From Syncephalis fuscata (lineage: Eukaryota > Zoopagomycota > Zoopagomycetes > Zoopagales > Piptocephalidaceae), in the NCBI GenBank assembly GCA_025786725.1, contig JAHLTZ010000021.1, forward strand, positions 62,001 through 126,000: 64,000 bases of DNA, read 5' to 3'. The notes below the pieces were generated by a model that saw only the letters and a list, made by a program, of their open reading frames with translations, had not been told where the DNA came from and did no database searches. How positions within the stretch are numbered: the stretch's first letter is position 1; each line of letters starts with the position of its first letter. Below are positions 31,032 through 43,836 of this stretch, piece after piece. The position numbers and the translations under genes were made by a program.

Positions 31032-32440
31032 TTAATTTATGGACTTTGCAGTGGCAATCTGAGATAGATGAAGCATATAACCGGTTTTTGGATGATACGC
31101 AGGACTAACATTTTTGCCAAAATTCTGACAATGCCTGACTAGTATTGTTGTAACGACCACCCTAAATGTATATAAGTTACTTGGAGGCAAGTAGTTGTTA
31201 TTACTTACCAATCCATAACAAAAAACGATTCGCTATTAATTTTGGTTATAGATAAAAGGACAAAAATAGAACAAGCGATGTTGCATGAAGTGGCCAAAAA
31301 CATTGTTTGTATTCCATCGCGCGCTAGCTGTTTCCATGCTTCCGATCCAAATAGACGATATTGTTTTAGGGCGATGTAACAAAAAATAGCCGAGAATAAT
31401 ACGTTGATTGGTACATTAATTGCAAACCAGTACCAAAGAAAAAACGGAGGATAATAAACTATGCAAGCAACTCGTTCTTCTAAACTACAAAAGCAACAAA
31501 AAATTATGAGGAAAGCATAAGAGAATTGCGCCAATATAATTGGTATACCAATATACAGTATCCATTTTTGTCGACAAAGTACTAAATAAACTTTTTGAAG
31601 AAGTATCAAACTATTACAAATCATTGCAAATGACATACTGAATCCAAGGATCCATACCACAATCCGGCAACTGATGGGTAAATCCATGTACATAGACATG
31701 GAAATAATGCAGTTTGCAATACCAAAGGCTGATGGAATCAAGCAGCACCAAGAGATCATGTTACGGGGCCGTGATATGACCATTCTACCGGCAATAATGA
31801 GATTGCGTCCGAATATAAAAAACATTATAACATGTATTCCAATCAGACCCTGTATACCAAGCAGCCGAAGACGCTGTTTAGCAATGTCACCAGTGGCTTC
31901 CATAAAGAAGTCGTATATGTTCATTTCGCCAAGTGGATGAAGACGAGCACCCAAGTGCTTTATGTCACTGTTTATCCACTTGTTGTAATCTGGGCTATTA
32001 TAATTAATAAATGGCATTGTGAGAGTTAGAGTATATATGGCGATAATACAATATAAAGTAGCGAATGTGTTGGTGTAAGATAGAAAGCACTGACTGAACA
32101 ATTAAAAATGTATGTGCAATTTAAGCGTGTGTTTCGTAGCCATCAAGCTCTGATTATAATATTGGCGAACCAGCGAGTTATTACAATAAACCTGTTATGC
32201 ATATCGGAGCCAACCACATAGGTCATGCTGTTGCCAAACTGGATAACAGCATGTATCTCATACTACTCACGAACCACATGATAATAAAAACATCAATGCG
32301 TATCAGTAGAAACACAGGCCTTGTTTACTGGATAGCTTTATAATATACTATAATAACACTATAAAACGCTTGAACTGATTTAACAATATAAAGCTATTAG
32401 CACTAACTAAACTAAAGATAAGTAAAGCCATTAATTTGAT
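31020..32440 (-). repeat. Tandem duplication unit A (membrane-protein gene plus upstream region)
   Basis: Similar to 33800-35250 in coding sequence, intron position, 3' flank (GCAGTGGCAA...) and about 350 bp upstream, including an identical AAACACAGGCC near the far end. Confidence 0.8.
31032..32017 (-). CDS. Seven-helix membrane protein, copy 1 (intact)
   Basis: Two exons, 32017-31209 and 31161-31032, give 939 nt, 312 residues. About seven hydrophobic segments can be counted: IQGLIGIHVIMFFIFGRNLI, MISWCCLIPSAFGIANCII, ISCRIVVWILGFSMSFAM, WILYIGIPIILAQFSYAFLI, FFLWYWFAINVPINVLFSAI, MFLATSCNIACSIFVLL and a final one. The N-terminus (MPFINYNSPDYNKWINSDIK) would be outside and the Ser/Thr/Lys tail (KTGYMLHLSQIATAKSIN) inside, like a receptor. 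The small second exon supplies VVVTTILVRHCQNFGKN. I start at the Met at 32017 because MPFINY is shared with copy 2 while the upstream extension (to 32101) is not. The family is unrecognised; a GPCR-like receptor is inference from topology only. Confidence 0.75.
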
Positions 32441-33814
32441 TGATTAGTATGTGCTATATGACCGTTAGTCATTAAGTAACTATACTTGGCGATGTATCGA
32501 TCTTAATCGATACTATTTGGCAAACCCGATGCAATAGATTAAATAACCAGTTTTTCAAGGCAAAATGCCAGTGCATTGACATGAAAGCCCAGCTTAATTG
32601 CACCAATGTAAGCAAATGATTACACAGTGAATTTTGGTTAATTTTTGATAGAAATGTATAATAGTAAAATAGAAATTTATGCAGTGTTAATTTAAGTTGA
32701 TATTCACAATGTAGTTTAATCACAAAAGACTGATGCGATAACAAAACAAGACGATATTGAACATGTTAAATCACCAAAGGTAGTTATAATTGTTTAAAGC
32801 ATGGGCATTTTAGCGATAGGCAATTTATTTGAATGCCGTAAACGCATGTAAACTTGCTAGGTTGCTGTGTAACACGTTTACTTCAATTATATGGGGCAAG
32901 CATCAAATCTGGTATATCATCCATAACAATATATAGTGAACAATCAATACTGTTGAAAATAGCGAATCACAGATTATATGCTGATGACTCACGCAAGTTG
33001 TTTTAGTTCCCAATCCAAATGGAAAAAATAGAATAATGCAGAAAACAGTCTTGACTGCATAATATGAGTAGACATGCCACTGTTGCGATGTCGTTAATAC
33101 AAAATCTTGCATAAAATTGTTAAATTTTCTCCATATGCCACTTATCATCATCAGATTATAATTTTGCTGTAGCATTTATTATCTTTAAATTTAGCGGTTT
33201 ATCAAATCGATGTTTTAGTCGATCTATGATTTTGCTAGCTTGAGATGATGTGTGATGCATCAGCAGAAAATGAGCATATTTTTATTCGACCACGTTATGC
33301 ACGCAGAGCAGCTATCATGCATGGGGCACAAAACCAGTAATGGCCTTTGCCGTCGTCTGATGTATTATTCAGGTTTATATTTTTATATCTTTACTATTCA
33401 AATATTCTTCTATAATTCCAAATATTGAGTATATCGATTTAGATTCAGCCAGTTTAAATAATGCTTAATAAAACTGTAGCCTCATTAAAGCAAAGCAAAA
33501 AATAAGATACCTTATGTAAAGCTTGCTTATTTTCTTATGTATATAATAGCTTTAGAATACATAATGTTGCTAAATTTGCATACTATTTATTGCAGAAAAA
33601 GGTCAAAGTGTTTATAGCTGTCGGAACATATGGAGTAAATGTAGCCATATTAACAGCAAAAATCATTAGTGGCTATAATATGTCATTTAATTACAGCTTA
33701 TAATACTATATTCATATATTTAATATTTGCTTCATTAGTTAAATAACTATAATGTCTAATGATTCAAACATTATGTATTGCACTAATCCAAAATAACAAA
33801 AGTAATTTAATGCA
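32441..33814. other. Spacer between the two membrane-protein genes
   Basis: AT-rich. Two 90-codon ORFs on the minus strand (32472-32744, 32903-33175) encode hydrophobic peptides. They could be a decayed third copy, but I cannot align them to the others. Confidence 0.4.
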
Positions 33815-35250
33815 TTAATTTATAGACGTTGCAGTGGCAATTTGAGATAAATTAAGCATATGATTGGTTTTTGGACGATGAGCAGATTTGGTATTTTTGC
33901 CAAAGTTTTTAAAATGATTGACTAATATTGTTGTGACGACAACACTAATTGCATATAAGTTAAATCTAAATAATTGACTACAATCACTTACTAGTCTATA
34001 ATGAAAAACGTGTCAGCATTGATTTTATCTTTCAATAAAATAACGATAATAGAACAAATGATACTGCATAACGTGACTAAAAACATTGTCTGTATTCCAT
34101 CGCGCGCCAGTTTCTTCCATGCTTCCGACCCAAATAAGCGATATTGTTTTAAAGCGATATGGCAAAAGATGATTGAGAATAATATGTTAATTGGTACATT
34201 AATTGCAAACCAGTACCAAAGAAAAAACGAAGGTAATAAATCGTACAGCCAACTTTTTCTTCTAGACTAGTAAAAGTAAAATAAATAAAAAGGAAGGGAT
34301 GTGCGAGTTGTGCTATTATCACTGGAGTACTGATGTAAAGTATCCATTTTTGCCGACAAAGTGCTAAATAAACTTTTTGAAGAAGTATCAAGCCATTGCA
34401 AACCATTATAAATCCCATGTTAAATTGAAAAAGTCGTATTGTAATTCGGCAATTGATGGGAAGGCCTATAAACATACATGTAACTATCAAAAGAGCTATA
34501 TTACTAAGAACGGATGGTATTAAGCAACACCAGGATACTATGCTACGAGGTCGTAATATAGCCATTTAGTGGTAATAATAAGGTTGCGTACAAATATAAG
34601 AAATATTATAATATCTACTACAAGCAAAAATTGTATACCAAACAGTCGAAGACGCTGTTTAGCAATGTCACCAGTGGCTTCCATAAAGAAATCAAATATG
34701 TTCATTTCGCCAAGTGGATGAAGACGAGCACCCCATTGTTTTATGTCACTATTCATCCACTCATTGTAGTCTGGGCTAGTATAGTTAATAAATGGCATTA
34801 TGTGCCAATAGCATATATAAAAGTAATACGATATAAAATAATGAATATGTTGGAGTAAAGCAGAAAGAGGATAGTACAATTAAAAGAACTGATACGACTC
34901 GGGACCACGCTTCATAGTTGTCAAGGTCTGCTTACAATAGTAACGAATCAGCAGTTACAACAAACCTGTTATACATATTAAAAAACTGTCACATGGGCAA
35001 TGGTAATGCCAAACTGGATAGTATTGCGTATAGTACACTGCTCAGAATTATATGAAATAAATGCACCTGTGCATATTAGTAAAAACACAGGCCTTTTTGA
35101 CTACTTTTTCAAATATACCACAATAACATTACAAATCACTTAAATTTCTTTAACGCATAATGCTGTTAATATTACAACATAATTGAAATGATTTAACAAT
35201 GTAAAACTATTTGAATTAACTAAGTCAAAAGTAAGTGTATTATCTAATCA
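33800..35250 (-). repeat. Tandem duplication unit B
   Basis: Second copy of the unit at 31020-32440, shifted by about 2.78 kb. Confidence 0.78.
33815..34798 (-). pseudogene. Seven-helix membrane protein, copy 2 (two frame breaks)
   Basis: Clear paralogue of copy 1, from MPFINYTSPDYNEWMNSDIK to HMLNLSQIATATSIN, with the same intron (donor near 33991, acceptor near 33948). The frame breaks at about 34566, where one added base restores LIITTKMAILRPRSIVSWCC. It breaks again near 34230, where one added base restores LLPSFFLWYWFAINVP. Everything between and after is well conserved in sense, so this may be an intact gene with two sequence errors rather than a true pseudogene. Confidence 0.75.
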
Positions 35251-36520
35251 TGCATACTATATGAACACGTATTTTTTTTCTAAATATCATAACAACTGTA
35301 TCGTATACTAATTTATGCTTAAAGGAAAGTGAAAATGTATTGATGCACAATAAAAACTGATTTAAAAGTGAAAAGAAAGAGCATAGTAGAAAGTCAGTGT
35401 AAACCACAAGATACTGAGTTAATAAAAATTAATTTAATTGACTCGGTAATTATTCATTATAATCAATTTTGTAAAATAAATGCCATACTTGAGTGCCAAT
35501 CTTGTGGCATAGTATAAAATCGCGATGTAATGACTGCTAAGAACATACACGATATCTTTACACACAAAGCAAAAAATAATTAAGAAGTCCGATTGAATTC
35601 AAACGTGAAAACAGCCAATTACCAATTTTTTACCGTGCGATTAATATGACTCTTTTGCATCTTTCCCCCTTTGACTCTCCAGTAAATAGAATCAGATTGC
35701 TTAAGTATTTAACTAATGTATTTTACACGCTTATACCCATAATAGTATAATAATAATAAACGGCAAACATTAATATCCCGACCCATACTGGAAAATTCCT
35801 GTCATGAATTAATTTATAGATTTACCGCAATAATCGGCTATATATATATTAGTAATTCCATATTAATCATAGAATAATCTACTGCTTCTTTAGATTTAAC
35901 GGCATTTTCCGTAATTGAAAAGAATATACTTTGAATATTAATGGCGATCGGAATAATATTCCGTTCAAAAATCAGATTTAGAAGGTAATTGTAGCACAAA
36001 CAAACCCATACACACATATATATATATAAATATTATAATAATACATTAACATACATATCAATAACACTATTTATATTGATATAAAATGCTATTTAAATAC
36101 CAACAACAAGCAAATCAGCAGTATTAGTAAAATCAGTCTATTAAACAAAAAATTGTAGTGTACTTGACAACAATTCCAATATTTATCTATAAATAATGAA
36201 CATCATGCTGTGTTTCAGCTACCAATTGTGTCATTTGGCATTAACGTTAATTAACTAATACTATTAATAGTAATATTAAAGAACAAACAATACTAGCAAT
36301 CTAATGATTGGCCATTTAATCCTATCCCGTCCAATTGATTAATGTCGATCAAAACTTGAACTGTAGTATGAGTCGATCCATTGAATAGACGTTATAATAT
36401 AGAGATTGACAATTTGAACATGCATAGAAGGAAAGAACATTTCAAAGAATTGTAACATTGAAGCCAGTTATTTACACTCAAATACACACACACTTTATAC
36501 AATTCACACTCACCCACACT

Positions 36521-36546
36521 CACACACACACACACACACACACACA
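36521..36546 (+). repeat. (CA)13 microsatellite, with a (TC)n tract 55 bp on
   Basis: Perfect CA dinucleotide run preceded by interrupted CA/CT sequence from about 36476, with a TC run at 36602-36615. It lies in the putative promoter/5' UTR of the kinase gene. Confidence 0.9.
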
Positions 36547-37022
36547 TTAATACAATCCGTTTATTGATTCAATCATTTGCCTGTCTATCTACTCTTTTGT
36601 TCTCTCTCTCTCTCTTACACACCTCTCTTTTATCCGTTTGCGTGCGTATATGCATGTGCGTCAGTTATTCACCTTTCATCGCTTTCCTCTCTGCACTTAC
36701 CTTGCTGTGCGTTCACGCACGTCCACATTAGTTTACTGTTACTTATTATTGCAAACAGCCAAAGACAGTGCTGGTCAGGCTACGTTAGGTTCAATTAGTG
36801 TGAACGAGATATATAAGATACGCATTAAAGCCTATTTGGCACTTGTGTTGAGGCCACACACACACGCAACACGCACACAAGCACGCACATCAAGCAATCG
36901 AGTGGTTGGCCAACTTACCAACTGACCGATCGCTGTTGCTAAATCACTGTTTACGCAGGTAACTTTTACCTGTCATTGTATTAGTATTCCCAACTTGGTA
37001 AGCTTGTATCTTTATTAAAAAG

Positions 37023-37183
37023 GTGAGTTGGTGCCGTAAACGTGAATGGTCAAGGCGATCTTTCCATTAAGTTGAATTGTAGCGCGTGTATATGTTTGTA
37101 AAGCGTATGCGCGTTCCATCCGTCGACTTTTCTTTAAAACAATCGCTTAAAGCCGTAACTAATAGTCTTTCTTTCTTTTACAG
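37023..37183 (+). other. Putative 5' UTR intron of the Rim15-type gene
   Basis: Donor GTGAGT at 37023, branch-like TAACTAAT near 37157, and a strong pyrimidine tract with TTTTACAG ending at 37183, 258 bp before the start codon. Based on signals only. Confidence 0.4.
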
Positions 37184-37440
37184 CACTCTTTAAACAAGCA
37201 TACCAACGTTCATATTAGTTCTGAGCGGTGTGCATGGGGCTCTAACCTTTCTCGCTCTGTCTTTCTTCCTTTTGGGTGATTTGAAAGACGTGCGCAGTCT
37301 ACGTACAACAGTCAATTATAGTGACTGTACCCATCAACGGCGCTCTATAGTTGGCTTTTGATTAAGGTTTGTTTATTAATTAATAACATATAGCATTAAT
37401 ATTAATACTAACTAAATAACTATTAAAGAATAATCGAACG

Positions 37441-40400
37441 ATGTTAAGAAGAAGAGAGAAAAAGGCGGCAGAGAAACGAGCTGCCAAGCAACAGCAACAA
37501 GAACAGCAAGAACAACGGACTTCATCTTCCAAGTCCGTTGATGCTTCTGCTTCTTCTAGCAACATAGTAGCGTCTACTACTTCTACATCAACCACTACTA
37601 TTAAAACTGAAGGAACGGCATTAAAAAGCGATGACCGTTCGTCTATACCGGCTGTGCCGGTGGGCACCTTAACTACTCATGCACCAGCCACAGCTAGTAC
37701 AAGCAAAGGTACAAACCGTAGCGTTGAAGTGTCGCCACCTATGCTACAACGATCTAAGCTAGCTGGCAATACAAGCCCCACTAGTACTAATAGATCATTG
37801 AATCGTGATTCATCTAAATCTACATCGACTACTTCGGTGGCAACCCATCGATCACAGCCTTCGTTAACGGTCAAGACATCATTTTTATCGAGTGGCCATA
37901 CTAGTCAGAGTGCATCACTAACACCGGATACCTCGCAACGATCATTGGCACCGGTTTCCCCGCAACCTGTATCAGCTACTGCTAATACCACTCATCTACC
38001 GCCACATCGTCCAATACGACCCATCGATACATCTCATAGACGCAACTCATCCAACGTATCTGCTTTATCCAATCTATCTGTGAGTGCTATTATGAGCAAT
38101 TTTACAGGTGGTGTTAGTGGTAGTGGCAGTGGCAATAATCCTGCTAGTGGATCTGGTTATAACTCGCCTGTATCAGCTAGTCCACGTTTAAGATCCGTAC
38201 CTATTCCAGAGCCGTTACTTGTTCGTCCACGTAGCCGTGCATCAGTTTCTTCTAATGATTCAGATGCAGAATTGTTACTAGCCGCATCTAGTTCTACTAT
38301 TGCATCAGTTACCAATAGTGGCAGTAACAACAACAATCATGCTCGATCGCCATCTCGCCGCTTTCATCCCGGCAATTCAAGGCGTACATCTACTTCATCT
38401 CGTGGTGGCGGTGGCGATTCTCCTTTATCCGGTCCATTTTATACTAATAATTCAGCCAACGGATCAGCTGCAGATCTAAATGCATTTTCATCATTGCCAC
38501 CACCCATTATGCAACGACGACGTTCTTCATTAGCTGCCTCGGCTACTACACCCACTGCCAATAGCTTTCCCACCATTGATATGGTAGCCAATGCATCGGG
38601 TAGTCTTAGTGGTGGTGTATTGCCTGGACCACCCATGTCACGTCGTAGTATATCACTTAAACGGGCCACCACACCGCGGGCCATGTCAATACTTACTTCA
38701 GCCTCTGGTGAATGGGAAGGATTATCTGAACCACCACCTGTACTAGATCCAGTAGTGATCGACGCAGTACTTCGTAAACAACAACAACAACAACAGACAA
38801 GCTCTGTCAATAGCGCATTAAATACTATTCCTGCTTCAATAGCCAGTCCCAATTTGAATAGTAATAGTAGTAGTTCACGACGAGGTAGAAAGAGTCGACG
38901 TGGCAGTGTCTCTTCTGAACATAGTGTAAGAGATAAATCACGTGATACAGTATTAGAACAACAAATGGCCTATCAAGAATTACAACAAAAGAAAACACGT
39001 CGTAATACAAATGAAAGTCAATTAGAATATCTTGACGTATTTGCATCAGGCCACGATCCAAGTAACGGCATTGATATGACCTGTCCATCACCACAACCTT
39101 CAATGCAATTACTATCAGCCGCGGCAGCTGTATCTAATTTAACCGCCATATTAGCTGAAGATCCATCAGCTATAACTGCCAATAATATGACTCGTTCTAA
39201 AGAAGATGAAGAAGTAGTTGTTAATGATGATGAATATTGTTCATTTAAATCCTCTAATAATTCCAATATTACTATGGTGGCACCCACACCTAGACCAGCT
39301 GTATCACAACGCGTATTACCATTATTACCAACACCACCTACGACAACAACAACAACAACAACTACTACTACTACTACTACAGCGATTAATAGACGGACAT
39401 CATCATTAACACCGAATGATACATTAATGATTAAAGATTCTACTGTTAGTAATTCTACTGCTCCTACATCAAGATTAGCGCCAATGTCTATTGGATCAGA
39501 TAAAGATGCTTATATGGCAAGACGTACTTCTCCATTGTTATTTGACTCTATTCTATCTACATCGCCTTCATCCTCACAATCATCTACATCGGCGGCTATG
39601 GAAAGACAACGCTCTAAGGATATAGCAGCACCTACTATGGTAACCGTTACTAAAACACCATCTTCACCTCAACCATCTAGTCGTCGTTCTATTAATGTAG
39701 ATGTATTAAACACGAGTAAGTATTCGCATGATTTAAATGCCGAAGTGGCAGCCATTGCCAATAGAAGTGATCGATTAAGAGGATCTACCGGTTCACCTAT
39801 TCTATCCTCTTCAGCATCACCTTCACCTTCATCATCACCGTCATCTTCATCATGTTCAGTACCTAGAAGAACATCTTCTAGACCCAAAAGTATGGATGTA
39901 TCGGCATTAACACGTCCATCACCACTATCCTACTCGTTTACTTCACAAGATTCAACGTCTACAACTACTGGCCATGATCAATCAACATCTACTACTCATT
40001 TAACAGTAGGCGCACCACCATTAAGATCACCAGTTAAGAGTGGTAGTAATTATAATAATACAGCTACTAGTCCCACACCATTATCTTCATGGTATATGTC
40101 CAATAACAACACGGGTAACAGTAATACGAGTAACAGTAATACTGAACCATCGTTAAGACATAGAACACATCGATCGGCTACAGATCCACCAGCGTATATT
40201 CCCACATCTACACCATCACCATCACCATCTACACCATCATCTACTTCAACATCTACCAATATGAATGCTGTATCGCCTGTATCACCTGCGGCATCTACTT
40301 CACTAGTTATACAGAGAAATGTTAGTAAATTGACCAATACACCACGTTCATCGAGTCCATTATCGGGTAATCCACGTCGTCGATCTCAACTTGATATGAC

Positions 40401-43171
40401 AACGGGTAATCAAGTGGTTGTTGTAGGCACACCACCGTCACCATCACCATCACCACAACATGCTAGAAATAGTCTATCGATTGATACACAAGGTAAAGAA
40501 TGGATTACACAAATGACCTTTCATTCTGCTTCACCGCATAGTCCACCTTTACCTTTATCGGCCACCTCTTCAACGGTGTCCACTCCATCCAACCTATCAA
40601 CACCATTAAAATCACCTCGTTCACGTCGACACTCCACGATTGGTCATTTAAATAATCATGCTATGATGGCCGCGATGGCTACTGCTGCTAGTAGTAGTAG
40701 TAGTAGTAGTAATAGCAATGCTGCTCGATTAGCATCTACACTAACACGTCCTAGTAGCGGTAGTGGACATCGACGTATGCCATCGATGCCAGGTCCACCG
40801 CCACCACCCATATCTGATTTATCGGCACCTATTAGTCCGCGACAACGAGGACATTCAGCGGCATTACCATCTTCATTCTCTACTTCACCATTTATTCATG
40901 GTGGACACCATTTACCACGTCGATCGCGTGGATGGTCCATTGAACGTGGATTGACAGATGATGCCGTGATGGATGAACGATTTACTACTAGTACTGGTGG
41001 AAGTGGTACCACAAGTAGAATGATGCGTAGTAGTACCGGTGGTCGTAGAAGTAGAGCAAATAGTCGTGGTCATTCATCTACTATGAATTCAAATACGATG
41101 GCTACTTCAACGATATCTCATATGACATCAGTGCCATCTATCCATGCTATTCTATCTGAACATGATGCGTGTATTCCTGCCGATGCTCTACTAGAAGCAC
41201 TTGGTAAAATACAACGACGAGGTGAACGAGATAGACGTCCTTCTATATCCTGTGTGGCTGCATCGGTTGATGTACAACTAGATGATGATCGATATGCGGC
41301 TATTCTACGCTCTTCAAGATTAGGTAAATTGAATAGTTGGCCCTCGATTGCTCGTTCATTTAGAAAGAATAAGCAAATGAAACGAGCATCTACTTCTAAA
41401 TTACCTAAATCTGAACTGGCCCGTATTCCATGGACCAATTGGTTGGATGAATTAAATGAACAACAATCATTACCATCCTCATTTGTACATTTACCACAAT
41501 GGTGGCATAAAATAACAAAACAAAGTTTATTGCCATCTAATAAGATGCAATCAACGACATTATCATCTACATCTGGTATTTATCAACAACAAAGGTAAGA
41601 ACAATAACATTCATATTTATCTATTTATTTATCTATACTAATATATATATATATATATACTATTTTATTTAGTGGATTGGTTGAGGCATTGTCAAAGATA
41701 TTGGCTTCACGTTCCAATACTACTACTCAGTCTCATAAATCACAACCATCAATTAATCCCAACTATCCAGATGCTGCCACCTTTGAATTACCGCCTAATA
41801 GTAATTGGCAGAAACGACAAGGCAGAAAGGAAAAGTTATGGCGACAGGTTGAAAAGGCTAAACGGGCTTGTGATAATGAACTATCATGGATTATTGAAGG
41901 ATTAACTAGACATTTGGACAGAGAAGTTCATTGGAGTCATTCAAGTATGCTATCATCACCGGATATAGTATCGCCTTTACTATTATCCAGTAATGTTGTA
42001 ATACCTCAAAAGACTGAAGTATCTACAGAGGATAAAGATGACAGTAAAAATGATAAGAATGCCTTGGAAAAAGTAACTGAAGAAGAAGAGGATCATAGTA
42101 AACGCAACACTAATACATCACCATTATTATTTACACCATTTACACTACCGACTGCTACTCAAACATCTCCACCATCACTTTATGCATTTGAATCATCTGT
42201 TCCATCCACTTCACTTGGTAGTTTAGCAGATATAAATACAAATACTACCCAGATATCATCTTCACCTAGTACATCACCTTCATTGGCTGCTACAGCTGCT
42301 ACCGCTGCTTCTATTGTACGTGATGCTATTACTACACCACTATCCACTAGTAATACAGTATCTACAGTTACACCATTATCATCATCATCATCTAAGAAGA
42401 AGAAGAAGCGACCTCATAAAAAGAGATCCTCTAGTAAATCATCTACTTTAATGGAAGATAATGATTCAGTAGTAGTAGTAGTAGTAGATAAAAAGGTGTC
42501 TATTCCTACTAATGAAGCATTAGCGCCAATAGAACCAATTTCATTACCAAAACCATTGCCACCATCACCAATTCATTTAACCCATCAACAATTAAGATTG
42601 GCAGCCAGTGGACGTCGTCCAAGTGCACCTGGTCGATTATTGGCTGAACAATTGGCCCAATTTCATAGTGAACATCCACCACCCATTCAACCGCCTTCAT
42701 CTTCACCAATTGCCATGTCACGTCCACGTTTATTGCCTTCTCCACTACGTCATCCACGTTCATTGCCAGGTGCCTCTGATATAATAGCACGTTCATTGTC
42801 CCCTAAATCACCTAAATCACCCAAATTACCTAAATCACCACTAGCTTCACCTTCTGTATATCGATCACCATTTATACAGAATCTACAGGATTTAATCCAT
42901 GTCGCACAACAAGTGATACTAGCGAATGCAGAAGAAGCTGCTCGTTCCTGTGCCCATTACGCGGAACGGTTACAACGATTAATGGCTGGATGGCAAGCTA
43001 ATCCAGATTGGCAGGGTCGTGATTTATTGTTACGGGCTTTAATGGCCGTGGCTACTTTCTGTCGAGTGGTTGAAGTATGGGATGCAGAACGACAACCATT
43101 ATCGACACTGTCACCACCATGGACGCGTGATTATATTATGAGTGGTGTTCAATCACCGCCACCACCTACTA

Positions 43172-43203
<32 letters not shown>

Positions 43204-43798
43204 TTAATGGGTGGCTATCAAGGACCAAGTGGTATATCAATGGCTATGGCTAAATCCACCTCTAAACGTGGACATCATCGAAGAGATCGATCAAGAGCTG
43301 GATCGGGTTCTAGTATTAATAGTATGAATAGTGGCAGTGGCAGTCTATCCATGGCCTCTCCTCACCTACCACCAATACCATTATCGTTGATGAACTATAA
43401 CGGTTATAGTCAGGGTAGTTATGGATCACCTAGTAGTTCAGGTACTGCTACACCGGTATCCGGTACAACACCCTCCATGTTATCCACGGGTGGTGCAGCG
43501 ATGCCAGTTAATTTCCGTCGTCAACGTCGTCCATCAGTGGCCGTGCGGGTAAAGACACGTCGTCCACCACGTCGTCGTGCACCACGTCCACCAGGTAGTG
43601 GAACAACAACATCCAGCACCACTGGTGGACAGAATCGTGGTTTATTATCGCCACCACCGGTGGTTAATAAAGAAGACTTGATGGAACTGCGTACCAAGGC
43701 TGAAGAAGCACAACATACCAATATTCTAATGGAATTGACCCTAGATGATCTTACGATGCAATATCTAAGTCCCAGTTGGCAGTCAGTTATGGGGTAAG

Positions 43799-43836
<38 letters not shown>

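Larger units (their letters stand above)
35251..37440. promoter_or_regulatory. Long upstream region of the Rim15-type kinase gene
   Basis: AT-rich to about 36450, then a change to CA/CT-rich sequence with simple repeats and a likely 5' UTR intron. Long leaders are usual for regulatory kinases; no factor site is claimed. Confidence 0.5.

Noticed and set aside
36521-36615. CRISPR-like or structured repeat array
   Set aside because: Simple dinucleotide microsatellites without spacers; the window is eukaryotic.
39218-39409. His/Gln/Leu-rich ORF in a shifted frame
   Set aside because: Frame shadow of the CAA/ACT repeats in the kinase gene.
37677-41438. Several ORFs of 60-140 codons antisense to Rim15 exon 1
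   Set aside because: They are complements of Ser/Thr/Gln low-complexity codons; no start context or family feature.
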